Shown here: piece after piece, positions 8,223 to 18,919 of the stretch
Layout: each line of letters begins with the position of its first letter
Position numbering within the stretch: the first letter of the stretch is position 1
Source: JBFHDX01 sp041584475
GTDB lineage: Bacteria > Pseudomonadota > Alphaproteobacteria > UBA8366 > JADFVY01
DNA: 20,505 bases
Assembly (NCBI GenBank): GCA_041584475.1
Contig: JBFHDX010000066.1
Coordinates: forward strand, 1-20,505
Reading direction: 5' to 3'
Program-made: the position numbers and the translations under genes
Notes under the pieces: generated by a model
Database searches by the model: none
What the model saw: the letters and a program-made list of their open reading frames with translations, nothing else
Told to the model about the DNA's origin: nothing

Positions 8223-8669
8223 ATGATTGTGACCGACGGCAATCTTCCCCCGCCCTATTTCGGGGGCTACCAGTGCGGCGCCGTGCGTTTCGAGATCGAC
8301 GCGCCGACCGTCGGTGCCCGCATCTGCCATTGCCGGCTCTGCCAGCGGGCGATGGCCGCACCGTTCCTGGCGCAGGCCAGCTTTCCGCGCGCCGCGGTCG
8401 CAATCGTCGGCGAGACGGCGCGCTATCGATCGTCCCCGCGGCTGTTTCGCCACTACTGCCGCGATTGCGGGACCAGCCTCTTCCTCGAGCCGGTCGACGC
8501 ACCCGAGCGCATGGCGGTGCCGATCGCGGCACTGGACGACCCGGCGGCGATAAGGCCGGAGATGCACATCTGGGTCTCGTCGAAGGTCGCGTGGCTGGAG
8601 CTCGGCGACGCGCTTCCGAAATACCCGCAGGGTGCCCCCGGCCGCTACCGGACCATCGACGCCTCGTAG
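8223..8669 (+). CDS. GFA-family (glutathione-dependent formaldehyde-activating enzyme-like) zinc protein
   Basis: A 148-residue member of the GFA fold family. Zinc-ligand cysteines are visible in the usual pattern: C18 (YQCGAVRFEI), C35 and C37 and C40 (ICHCRLCQ), and C79 and C82 (HYCRDCGTSLF). The founder enzyme, Gfa of Paracoccus, speeds condensation of formaldehyde with glutathione, but most relatives, often labelled simply 'GFA family', have no proven activity and there are no formaldehyde-pathway genes here. The ATG at 8223 follows a moderate ribosome site (AGAGCAGG). The reading frame is open far upstream, but the sequence before 8223 lies over the lipoprotein gene and does not match the family. 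It sits 35 bases after the lipoprotein stop on the same strand and could be the last gene of that unit. Confidence 0.9.
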   Translation: MIVTDGNLPPPYFGGYQCGAVRFEIDAPTVGARICHCRLCQRAMAAPFLAQASFPRAAVAIVGETARYRSSPRLFRHYCRDCGTSLFLEPVDAPERMAVPIAALDDPAAIRPEMHIWVSSKVAWLELGDALPKYPQGAPGRYRTIDAS

Positions 8670-8821
8670 TCGCATGTGGGCCGCGGTGCCGGCGCAAGAC
8701 GTCGCTCGCGCCGCTGCACGCGGTGCCACGGCCGGCCATCGGCCGCGATCCCTCCATCGCGCCATCGCCAGGGCCTCGCGAACGCGGGAATTCCCACATT
8801 TAGAAGAAAACCACTGCTGGG
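8670..8821. other. Non-coding stretch downstream of the GFA-family gene
   Basis: GC-rich sequence with no convincing gene. It contains the perfect 10-base palindrome GGGAATTCCC (8786-8795). I found no classical terminator for the upstream gene. Confidence 0.5.
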
Positions 8822-8837
8822 CCACAATATATATTGA
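8822..8837. promoter_or_regulatory. Candidate NrdR box 1 upstream of nrdJ
   Basis: The site CCACAATATATATTGA matches 13 of 16 positions of the NrdR consensus as I remember it (ACACWAYATWTAGTGT). NrdR is the ATP/dATP-sensing repressor of ribonucleotide reductase genes, and such boxes usually occur in pairs upstream of nrd genes. A second site follows at 8841. The location about 165 bases before nrdJ, in an AT-rich island, supports a regulatory role. Confidence 0.55.
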
Positions 8838-8840
8838 GCA

Positions 8841-8856
8841 GCGCTATATTTTGTAT
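8841..8856. promoter_or_regulatory. Candidate NrdR box 2 upstream of nrdJ
   Basis: The site GCGCTATATTTTGTAT matches about 12 of 16 positions of the NrdR consensus. It lies only 3 bases after box 1, 19 bases centre to centre. Tandem NrdR boxes are, as I recall, usually further apart (about three helical turns), so either the spacing is unusual or one site is a chance match. The TATATT inside it could also be a -10 element. Confidence 0.45.
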
Positions 8857-8870
8857 TAACCTCCCATCCG

Positions 8871-8888
8871 TTCCCAAAATATTGGGAA
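8871..8888. repeat. Palindrome TTCCCAA-AATA-TTGGGAA upstream of nrdJ
   Basis: Perfect 7-base arms around a 4-base centre, 15 bases downstream of the second NrdR-like site and 112 bases before the nrdJ start. The AT-rich centre and lack of a T-tract suggest a protein-binding operator rather than a terminator. No regulator is identified. Confidence 0.45.
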
Positions 8889-8999
8889 AGATTTCGAACA
8901 TAAGGGTTTGCGGGTCGGATGGGGTTTTCCCTCGTCGTTACCGGGCAGTGACGCTGCAGCTCCGGGCTGCGGTACGAAGAACGAGGAGTTTCTGACGGA

Positions 9000-12677
<3,678 letters not shown>

Positions 12678-12742
12678 CGCCGGGCGCCGGTTACGCGCGC
12701 CGCAAGTGACGTGGACAACGGATTTCGGTGCTCCCTGTGAAC

Positions 12743-12776
12743 TCGGAGGGTACGGGCCCACCCTCCGATTTTTTTT
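12743..12776 (+). terminator. Rho-independent terminator of nrdJ
   Basis: A perfect 9-base stem (TCGGAGGGT / ACCCTCCGA) with an 8-base loop is followed by eight consecutive T residues (12769-12776), 66 bases after the nrdJ stop. This is a textbook intrinsic terminator for plus-strand transcription. Confidence 0.93.
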
Positions 12777-12805
12777 GGGATATGCCGGGGCATCGGATAT
12801 GCCGG
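12775..12805 (+). promoter_or_regulatory. Candidate promoter and repeat upstream of the RidA-family gene
   Basis: TTGGGA (12775-12780) and TATGCC (12798-12803) are spaced by 17 bases, a weak sigma-70-like pair whose -35 begins in the last T residues of the nrdJ terminator. The 11-base direct repeat GGATATGCCGG occurs at 12778-12788 and 12795-12805, 17 bases apart, overlapping the promoter elements. The inverted repeat GGCAT-CGGAT-ATGCC (12789-12803) overlaps it as well. Confidence 0.3.
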
Positions 12806-12877
12806 ACGTTAAGCCAATGACGGTGGGGAGGCTGCGGCGTATAGTCGGTCGACGGATCTATCGGAGGGAGAAGATCA

Positions 12878-13345
12878 ATGGCCGGTGAAATCGAAAGAGC
12901 GCTGAAGGATCTGGGCGTGACCCTGCCCGAGGCCGCCACGCCGGTCGCCAACTACGTTCCGTACGTTATCGCCGGCAATGTCCTTTACATCTCCGGCCAG
13001 TTGCCGATGCGCAACGGCAAGCTGATGTTCGCCGGCAAGGTCGGCGCCGACCTCTTCGTCCCGGAGGCACAGATGGCGGCCCGGCAATGCGCCCTGAACA
13101 TCCTGGCGCAGGCCAAGGCCGCGCTCGACGGCGACCTCGACCGGGTCGTCGGCATTGTGAAGCTCGGCGGGTTCGTCAACAGCGTGCCGGATTTCACCGA
13201 CCACCCGCAGGTCGTCGACGGCGCCTCCAACCTGATGGTCGAGGTCTTCCACGACAAGGGCAAACACGCGCGCTTCGCGGTCGGCGCCGCGTCTCTGCCG
13301 CTGAACGCCTCCGTCGAGGTCGAGGCCGTCATCGAAATCATGTGA
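12878..13345 (+). CDS. RidA/YjgF/YER057c/UK114-family protein
   Basis: A 155-residue member of the Rid superfamily. Classic RidA hydrolyses reactive enamine/imine intermediates made by PLP enzymes. Visible segments are NYVPYVIAGNVLYISGQLPMRNGKL, GFVNSVPDFTDHPQVVDGASNLMVEVF and HARFAVGAASLPLNASVEVEAVIEI. Arg132 and Glu149 correspond to the Arg and Glu that bind substrate in RidA. The protein is longer than classical RidA (~128) and matches the ~150-residue subgroup, whose activity is less well defined, so I do not assign ridA. It has a strong ribosome site (GGAGGGAG, 7 bases from the ATG) and stands alone between the nrdJ terminator and the convergent CHASE2 gene. Confidence 0.92.
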   Translation: MAGEIERALKDLGVTLPEAATPVANYVPYVIAGNVLYISGQLPMRNGKLMFAGKVGADLFVPEAQMAARQCALNILAQAKAALDGDLDRVVGIVKLGGFVNSVPDFTDHPQVVDGASNLMVEVFHDKGKHARFAVGAASLPLNASVEVEAVIEIM

Positions 13346-13358
13346 GCGCAACGCTCAC
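13342..13358. terminator. Hairpin enclosing two convergent stop codons
   Basis: GTGAGCG-CAA-CGCTCAC is a perfect 7-base stem with a 3-base loop. The TGA stop of the RidA-family gene (13343-13345) lies in one arm and the TGA stop of the minus-strand CHASE2 gene (13355-13357 as TCA) lies in the other. It may act as a two-way transcript end, but no T-tract follows on either strand. Confidence 0.4.
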
Positions 13359-16207
13359 GCGCGCTTCAGAACGCGGACCTCTTTCCCGTCTGCGTGGGCG
13401 GCTTCGCCCGCAGCCGGTTGCTCGGCCGTCGGGTCGAGCTCCGGCCGGCCGTTCTCGTCCATCCAGCGGGCGAACGTCTCGGGGTCGCACGGCTCGGCGA
13501 TATGGAACCCCTGGGCGAGATCGCATCCGATGCGATGGAGGATGGTCAGGTGCGCCTCGTCCTCGACGCCTTCCGCGACGACCGTCAATCCGAGGGCATG
13601 CGCGAGATCGACGGTGGAGCGTACGATCACGGTGTCGCTTCCCGACTCGATCATCGGGATGACGAAGGATTTGTCGATCTTGAGCTCGTCCACGGGCAGC
13701 GACTTCAGATAGGCGAGCGACGAATAGCCGGTTCCGAAATCGTCGATCGCCAGTCGCACGCCGCATTCCTTGAGGTCGCGGATTGCGTCGAGTGCCCGGG
13801 CCGGATCGGTCATGATCGCGTTCTCGGTGATCTCTATCGTCAGCCGATCGCTGCGCACGCTGTACATCTCGAACAATTCGGAGACGACGCGTGAGAGGTC
13901 GTCTTCGTGCAGATTGCGCGGAGACAGATTGACCGACAGCCCGATGTCGAATCCGGCGTGCTGCCACTCGGCAAGCTGACGGACCGCCTCGCCGAGGATC
14001 CAGCGGGTCAGCGGCCGGATGACGCCGGTCTGCTCGGCGAGCTGAATGAATTCCTCCGGCGGCACGTAGCCGTAGCGCGGGTGATCCCAGCGGATCAGCG
14101 CCTCGGCCGCGACCGGGCGGCCCGTCGCCACCTCGACCTGCGGCTGATAGAATATCGTCAGCTCCCGTTCGCGGACCGCGGTCCGCAGGTCGCTGCCCAG
14201 CGAGAGATTGCGGACGCTGTTGGTGTCCTTCTCGACGTCGTACAGCGCGACGGTGCTGCGCTCCCGTTTCGCCATGTACATGGCGACGTCGGCGCTGCGC
14301 ATGAGCTCGCTGCTCTCGGTTCCATGATCGGGATAGATGGCGACACCGATGCTGACCCCGACATCGAGCGAGAGCTCGCCGATCTCGAATGGCCTGTGCA
14401 AGGCGGCGGCAACGCGCTCGGCGATCTGACGCGCGTGCTCCGGCCCGTTGAGCGACGGCGCAAGCACGGCGAACTCGTCGCCGCCCAGCCGCGCCACGGT
14501 GTCGATGCGGCGCAGGGGACCGGCCAGCGCCTGTCCGAACTCGGCCAGCAACTCGTCGCCTACGGCATGGCCCAGCGTATCGTTGATCTGCTTGAAACGG
14601 TCGAGGTCGAGGAGCAGCAAAGCAACCCGGTTCCCGTCCCGCTCGGCCCTGGCGATCGCCTGCTCGACCCGGTCCATCAGCAGGGCCCGGTTGGGTAGAC
14701 CGGTCAGCGTGTCGTGGAGTGCGAGATATTCGAGCAATTCCTCCTGCGCGCGGCGCTCCGACACGTCGCGCAGCAGCACGACATATTGCAGCTCCCCGCC
14801 GACATCCATTTCGTTCGATGTCAGCTCCGCCGGAAACGTCCCGCCGCCGGGTCGACGCCCATCGGCCGGCCGCGGGTGACCCACGGAATTCGCGAGCAGC
14901 GCTTCGACATTCTTCGTGTTGCCCACATCGAGCAGGGTCTCGAAGCGACGCCCGACCAGACTTGACGGATCGATCCCGAATATCTGACCCGCCGCCCGGT
15001 TGGCGTAGCCGACGACGAAATTGTTCGTTACCGTGATGATGCCTTCCGAGCTGTGCTCGACGACATTGCGCATGAACGCGTTGCTGCGACGCAGGCGAAG
15101 CGTGCGCAGCAGCAGGGCCATGTCGAGCCGGTCGATGCGCAGGCCCAGCGCGAAGACGAACTGCAGCACGATCGCCACGATGACGGGCGTGACGTCGAAC
15201 AGCATCGGCGTCCACGCGTGCAGGGCAAGCGACGTCGCGCCGGTCGCGACGGCGATCCCGCAAAGCAGGATTGCGCCGCGTCGCCACGACCAGCGGGTCA
15301 GCGGGCCACTGGCGAGCAGACAGACGATTATCGAGATAACGGAGACCAGCCACGGCGCCGCCCGCTTGAGCGTTCGCTCCTGCAGGATCGACTCGTAGGC
15401 GAGCGCCTGCACGATCGGTCCGGGCAGCGCGTAGTGCACCGGCGTCGAGAGCTGGTCGCCCAGTTCGACCGCGGTGCCGCCGACGATGACTTTCCTGCCG
15501 GCGATCAACCCGGCATCGAATTCGCCGCGCAGCACGTCGACGTAAGACAGCCTGACCAGCAATTCGGGCCGAATCCCATAATCGATCTCGAACTCGGTGA
15601 ACAGCGGGCGTGCGGGCTCGGCGAGCAGCGCGGGCATGCTCGTAATCTCGTCCGTTTGCCACGGATGAAACGCCGCGTGCACGCGAACGAGTCCATCAAC
15701 GCTTGGCGACGCGTTCACCGAGGCTATCCGCACGAGACGACGAAACCGCGGCAGAGGCACCGTGTGGACGATATCGACCCGGCCATCCTCACCCAACTGG
15801 GCCTGGCGGAAGGCCGGCAGCACGACGCGACCGCGTGCCCGCGCCAGAGCGTCCGCCAGAACCGCATCGGCGTCCTCGCTGGAGCGGGAACTCAGGTCGA
15901 TGTCAATCGCGACCAGCGAGGCCCCGGCCGCCATCAGGCGGTCGATGAGCTGCGCGTGCCGGTTCCGGGACCACGGCCAGGAATCGAGGCTGCGCAGGCT
16001 CTTCGGGTCGATCTCGACGATCACGACGGTGCCGCTTGGCGGCCTCGTCAGCAATCGGAACCGCGCGTCCGTCAGCGACCGCTCCAGCCCGCTCAGGGCG
16101 CCGCTCGCATACAGAGCGAGCGATACCGCCAAGGCAGCGAGTACGGTCAGCCAGCGCCGCTGCTGGTTCCACTTCGCCCGATCGCGTCCGCCGTCACCGA
16201 CGCTCAT
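13355..16207 (-). CDS. CHASE2-PAS-GGDEF-EAL cyclic-di-GMP enzyme
   Basis: A 950-residue membrane sensor that could both make and degrade the second messenger cyclic di-GMP. Order: membrane helix (about 19-38), extracytoplasmic CHASE2 sensor domain (about 40-280), three membrane helices (about 286-356), PAS domain (about 375-490), GGDEF (about 495-660) and EAL (about 680-925). The diguanylate cyclase motif is intact (GGDEF, 575-579), with a product-inhibition I-site RRID (566-569). The phosphodiesterase motifs are also intact: E702 of EAL, NLSPRN, ITEN, D822-D823 of DDFGTGYSSL, KIDKSF and VAEGVED. Both halves therefore look competent, and the balance is probably set by the sensor domains. GGGGAAG lies just before the ATG at 16207. 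It follows the FecR gene by 56 bases on the same strand, so the pair is likely an operon. Confidence 0.95.
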   Translation of the reverse strand: MSVGDGGRDRAKWNQQRRWLTVLAALAVSLALYASGALSGLERSLTDARFRLLTRPPSGTVVIVEIDPKSLRSLDSWPWSRNRHAQLIDRLMAAGASLVAIDIDLSSRSSEDADAVLADALARARGRVVLPAFRQAQLGEDGRVDIVHTVPLPRFRRLVRIASVNASPSVDGLVRVHAAFHPWQTDEITSMPALLAEPARPLFTEFEIDYGIRPELLVRLSYVDVLRGEFDAGLIAGRKVIVGGTAVELGDQLSTPVHYALPGPIVQALAYESILQERTLKRAAPWLVSVISIIVCLLASGPLTRWSWRRGAILLCGIAVATGATSLALHAWTPMLFDVTPVIVAIVLQFVFALGLRIDRLDMALLLRTLRLRRSNAFMRNVVEHSSEGIITVTNNFVVGYANRAAGQIFGIDPSSLVGRRFETLLDVGNTKNVEALLANSVGHPRPADGRRPGGGTFPAELTSNEMDVGGELQYVVLLRDVSERRAQEELLEYLALHDTLTGLPNRALLMDRVEQAIARAERDGNRVALLLLDLDRFKQINDTLGHAVGDELLAEFGQALAGPLRRIDTVARLGGDEFAVLAPSLNGPEHARQIAERVAAALHRPFEIGELSLDVGVSIGVAIYPDHGTESSELMRSADVAMYMAKRERSTVALYDVEKDTNSVRNLSLGSDLRTAVRERELTIFYQPQVEVATGRPVAAEALIRWDHPRYGYVPPEEFIQLAEQTGVIRPLTRWILGEAVRQLAEWQHAGFDIGLSVNLSPRNLHEDDLSRVVSELFEMYSVRSDRLTIEITENAIMTDPARALDAIRDLKECGVRLAIDDFGTGYSSLAYLKSLPVDELKIDKSFVIPMIESGSDTVIVRSTVDLAHALGLTVVAEGVEDEAHLTILHRIGCDLAQGFHIAEPCDPETFARWMDENGRPELDPTAEQPAAGEAAHADGKEVRVLKRA

Positions 16208-16263
16208 TGGCTTCCCCGATCTTCACCACCGCTCCACCCGCTTGGACCCTCGCCCATTGAGGA

Positions 16264-17220
16264 TTACGAGATGCTGCGCCGCGAATAGACGACACGGCTC
16301 AGCGTCCCGCTGCCGTCATCGAGACCCTGCTTGCCGCCGGCTTTGCCCTTGCCCTTGCCGCCCTTGCCACCCTTGCCACCGCTGCCGCTGCCATCGGTAC
16401 CGCCGGCATCCTGGCCGCCGCCATCGCCCGCCGATGCGCCGCCGCCCGTCGCACCGTCCTCGGTCTTGTCCGAGGATTTCGGACCTTTCGGGGTCTTTGC
16501 TCCCTTTTCCGTGGCCGGCGCGCTCGGCGACACGTCGTCCGCCGCGGGCGTTTCCCCGCCAACCGCACGGCCGGGCGTTCGGCCTTGCGATCGTGAGTCG
16601 GACCTCGTATCGAGTCCCTTGAAGCGCAGGCCGGCCGACGCGGTTCCGCCGGCAGCGAGCATGGCCCGCTCTCCGGAGGGAGAATGGCTGACTTCGACGA
16701 GCCCTTCCTCGACATCCACCGTCGCCGTGTCGTCGGTAACGGTCACGGCGAAGATCGTCCCCTTGATGGCAGCCGCGAGGTACGGCGTTTCAACCTTGAA
16801 GTTCCTCGATTCCCGGGTCTCCATGTCGAACAGCATCCGGCCCAGTCGCTGCATGATGCCGTCGCCCTCGTCCGCCGAACGTTCGCCGACGGCGAATTCG
16901 CTCGACGGCGAGACATCGATTCGGTCGCCTTCGCGCGTCACCGTGAGGTAACCGTCGTCGCCGGTGACGACGACGCTGCCCGCCGGCAATGCGTCGCCGC
17001 TGCGGGCGCTCCACCAAACGCCCGCTTGCTGCGAATGCCTCACATTTCCCAAGACCTCGGCAACGGTCCAGTCCGACTGATCCTCGCTCGCCGTCGCCGG
17101 CCCAGGGCCGGCAATGGTGACCGCCGCCGCTGCCAGCAGCAGGCACGTTGCCCGCGCCGTCGTCGTGCATGCTCGCGGGAGTGTCTTGCGCATCAGTCCA
17201 TTGATATGATCGGCCTGCAT
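16264..17220 (-). CDS. Secreted FecR-domain protein with Gly/Lys-rich tail
   Basis: A 318-residue protein with an N-terminal signal peptide (about 10-43, LLLAAAAVTIAGPGPATAS), so probably periplasmic. Residues about 45-185 form a FecR-type domain: VAEVLGNVRHSQQAGVWWSARSGDALPAGSVVVTGDDG, RIDVSPSSEFAV, FKVETPYLAAAIKGTIFAVTV. The classical FecR anti-sigma region and membrane helix are missing, so this is not an iron-dicitrate regulator; such stand-alone FecR proteins often accompany CHASE2 sensors. The C-terminal ~130 residues are low complexity, first Ser/Pro/Lys-rich, then Gly/Lys-rich (GSGSGGKGGKGGKGKGKAGG), and end in RVVYSRRSIS. I chose ATG 17220 because GAGGA lies about 8 bases upstream; the frame is open to 17436 but the extra residues look non-coding. 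A shorter start at 17193 is possible. Confidence 0.88.
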   Translation of the reverse strand: MQADHINGLMRKTLPRACTTTARATCLLLAAAAVTIAGPGPATASEDQSDWTVAEVLGNVRHSQQAGVWWSARSGDALPAGSVVVTGDDGYLTVTREGDRIDVSPSSEFAVGERSADEGDGIMQRLGRMLFDMETRESRNFKVETPYLAAAIKGTIFAVTVTDDTATVDVEEGLVEVSHSPSGERAMLAAGGTASAGLRFKGLDTRSDSRSQGRTPGRAVGGETPAADDVSPSAPATEKGAKTPKGPKSSDKTEDGATGGGASAGDGGGQDAGGTDGSGSGGKGGKGGKGKGKAGGKQGLDDGSGTLSRVVYSRRSIS

Positions 17221-17785
17221 ATCGGTATCCTCAGTGCTGAACGGCTGCGACCGGCGCGCTTGGACGCTTCCGAAGCCCGTCTTCGCAACCGCCGGTCCCG
17301 GCGAAATTCCGGTTAACGTCCGTGTCAGGGCGCATTGACCGGCCTTGCGAATGTGCGACACTGGCTCGCAGCAAGACTGTCGGTATCCGCAACCTCGGAT
17401 TTCCCCGCGACACCGCCATTTCGACCCCACCGCCAAGAAAACAATCAGGTATTATGTAAACACTTTCTAAACTATGCGTGCGTAAACGATTTATCAACTT
17501 TTTACACGCGCCATTTCATTTAAGCATTATTCGTATTTGTTTTGTGTTTGACGCAAAATTTATTAAAATTTTATTTTCTCGCGCTTTCTCTGGGTTGCGC
17601 CTCGTGCGGTGGCACGCTGACGGCGCACGCCCCTACGCGGCAGCGTTCGGCTTCGCTCGGCCCCTCCGACCCGCCAGAACGGCGGGGCCGGTCCCGTTGC
17701 AGCCGACGTCGGCGCGCATAGTTGTTGACCCCCCCGGCATCCTTGCCTATGGCATGAGGACCAATGACGGAGTTGCTGAAGCTCG
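17221..17785. promoter_or_regulatory. Divergent intergenic region with AT-rich control island
   Basis: This 565-base gap separates the FecR gene (minus) from the metallopeptidase gene (plus) and holds no convincing gene. Bases about 17431-17585 are strikingly AT-rich. Within it is an imperfect inverted repeat, GCGTGCGTAAA (17476-17486) and TTTACACGCGC (17501-17511), 9 of 11 positions matching, plus a further GTAAAC copy at 17456-17461. A plus-strand TTGACG-N18-TATTTT pair lies at 17548-17577, and a minus-strand TTGATA also falls inside the island. The part from 17586 to 17720 is GC-rich, with a small hairpin CCCGCC/GGCGGG at 17670-17686. Confidence 0.45.
17725..17753 (+). promoter_or_regulatory. 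Candidate promoter of the metallopeptidase gene
   Basis: TTGACC (17725-17730) and TATGGC (17748-17753) are separated by 17 bases, a plausible sigma-70-type pair with five of six -35 matches. It would start transcription near 17760, leaving a leader of about 25 bases before the ATG at 17786. Confidence 0.4.
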
Positions 17786-18919
17786 ATGCGAACCTTCCGC
17801 TGTGCCTGCGGCAATCCGGTCTATTTCGAGAATACGCTGTGCTACCGGTGCGAGCGCACGCTTGGGTTCGTGCCGCGCCAAGGCCGAATTTCGGCGATCG
17901 AGCCGGCCGGAAAGACGGACGTCTGGCGCGCCGTCGGCGGCGGCGTCGGCGAAGAGCTCTATCGACAGTGCGCGAACTACAGCGAGTACGACGTCTGCAA
18001 CTGGATGGTCGATGTCGATGATCCGGACCCGTTTTGTCACGCCTGCCGGCTCAACCGGGTCATTCCGGACCTCGCGGTGCCCGAGAACATTCCGCTGTGG
18101 TTTCGCATCGAGGTGGCCAAGCGTCGCCTGATCTACACGCTGGATCGCCTGGGTCTGCCGGTATTCGGCAAGGCGGTCGACGCCGAACGTGGCCTCGCCT
18201 TTGAGTTCCTGCGCGACATCGACAGCGAGCAGGACGAATTCTCCAACCTCGTCGCCGGCCGGCAGCGCGTCCTGACGGGCCACCGTACCGGGGTGATAAC
18301 GATCAACATCGCGGAGGCCGATCCGGGCCAGCGCGAGAAGATCCGCGAGAGCATGGCCGAAGGGTATCGCACGCTGCTTGGGCATTTCCGGCACGAGATC
18401 GCCCACTACTACTGGGATCTCCTGGTGCGGGAGAGCGAGTGGCTGCCCGCGGTGCGCGAGCTGTTCGGCGATGAGCGCACCGACTACGACGCGGCGCTGA
18501 CGCAGTACTATGCGCGCGGCCCGGCGCAGGACTGGACCAGCCGCCACATCAGCGCCTACGCCTCGGCGCATCCTTGGGAAGACTGGGCCGAGACGTGGGC
18601 CCATTACCTGCACATGGCCGACACGCTGGAGACGGCGCACGATTACGGGCTCTCGGTCAGCAGCCGGACCCTCGAGGCGACGACGGGCGGCATGGCCGGC
18701 GATCTGACGCAGGTGCTGGCCGACTGGTCGGCCCTTACCGCGGCGCTGAACGCCCTGAACCGCAGTATGGGGATGGCCGACGCCTACCCGTTCGCGATAT
18801 CGCCGCCGGTCGCCGAAAAGCTCAGCCTGATCGATCGCATCATCGCGAGCTCGCGGCTCGCCGACCCGGGGGCGTCGCCTCCCAGTCGAAACGGGGCAGC
18901 GCTGACAAAGCCTGCCTGA
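17786..18919 (+). CDS. Zinc-ribbon putative zinc-binding metallopeptidase (COG4307-like)
   Basis: A 377-residue cytoplasmic protein without signal peptide. The N-terminus carries a zinc ribbon with C6, C8, C19 and C22 (FRCACGNPVYFENTLCYRCERTLGF). A second four-cysteine set follows: C62, C71, C84 and C87 (CHAC). The protease motif is H203-E204-x-x-H207 in FRHEIAHYYWDLL, and a later conserved stretch, HPWEDWAETWAHYLHMADTLETA, may supply the third zinc ligand. This matches the 'putative zinc-binding metallopeptidase' family; its substrate is unknown. It is found, as I recall, near the ATP-grasp/alpha-E/transglutaminase/Anbu genes, as here. The ATG at 17786 gives the typical family start; an ATG at 17764 is in another frame. 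The last 80 bases overlap the 3' end of the oppositely oriented Anbu gene. Confidence 0.88.
   Translation: MRTFRCACGNPVYFENTLCYRCERTLGFVPRQGRISAIEPAGKTDVWRAVGGGVGEELYRQCANYSEYDVCNWMVDVDDPDPFCHACRLNRVIPDLAVPENIPLWFRIEVAKRRLIYTLDRLGLPVFGKAVDAERGLAFEFLRDIDSEQDEFSNLVAGRQRVLTGHRTGVITINIAEADPGQREKIRESMAEGYRTLLGHFRHEIAHYYWDLLVRESEWLPAVRELFGDERTDYDAALTQYYARGPAQDWTSRHISAYASAHPWEDWAETWAHYLHMADTLETAHDYGLSVSSRTLEATTGGMAGDLTQVLADWSALTAALNALNRSMGMADAYPFAISPPVAEKLSLIDRIIASSRLADPGASPPSRNGAALTKPA

Noticed and set aside
6853..8799. 648-residue minus-strand frame opposite the lipoprotein and GFA genes
   Set aside because: Low-complexity composition and no motif; antisense to two supported genes.
8805..8999. 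Cobalamin riboswitch upstream of the B12-dependent reductase
   Set aside because: I looked for the B12-box and its helices; only a short CCACTG match near 8811 is present, without the conserved surrounding structure.
13338..15662. 774-residue minus-strand frame overlapping the CHASE2 gene in another frame
   Set aside because: Arg-rich shadow of the CHASE2-PAS-GGDEF-EAL gene, whose motifs are continuous in the chosen frame.
17764..18021. Small ORF starting at the ATG at 17764
   Set aside because: It runs out of frame over the metallopeptidase zinc ribbon and resembles no protein; the family-type start is at 17786.
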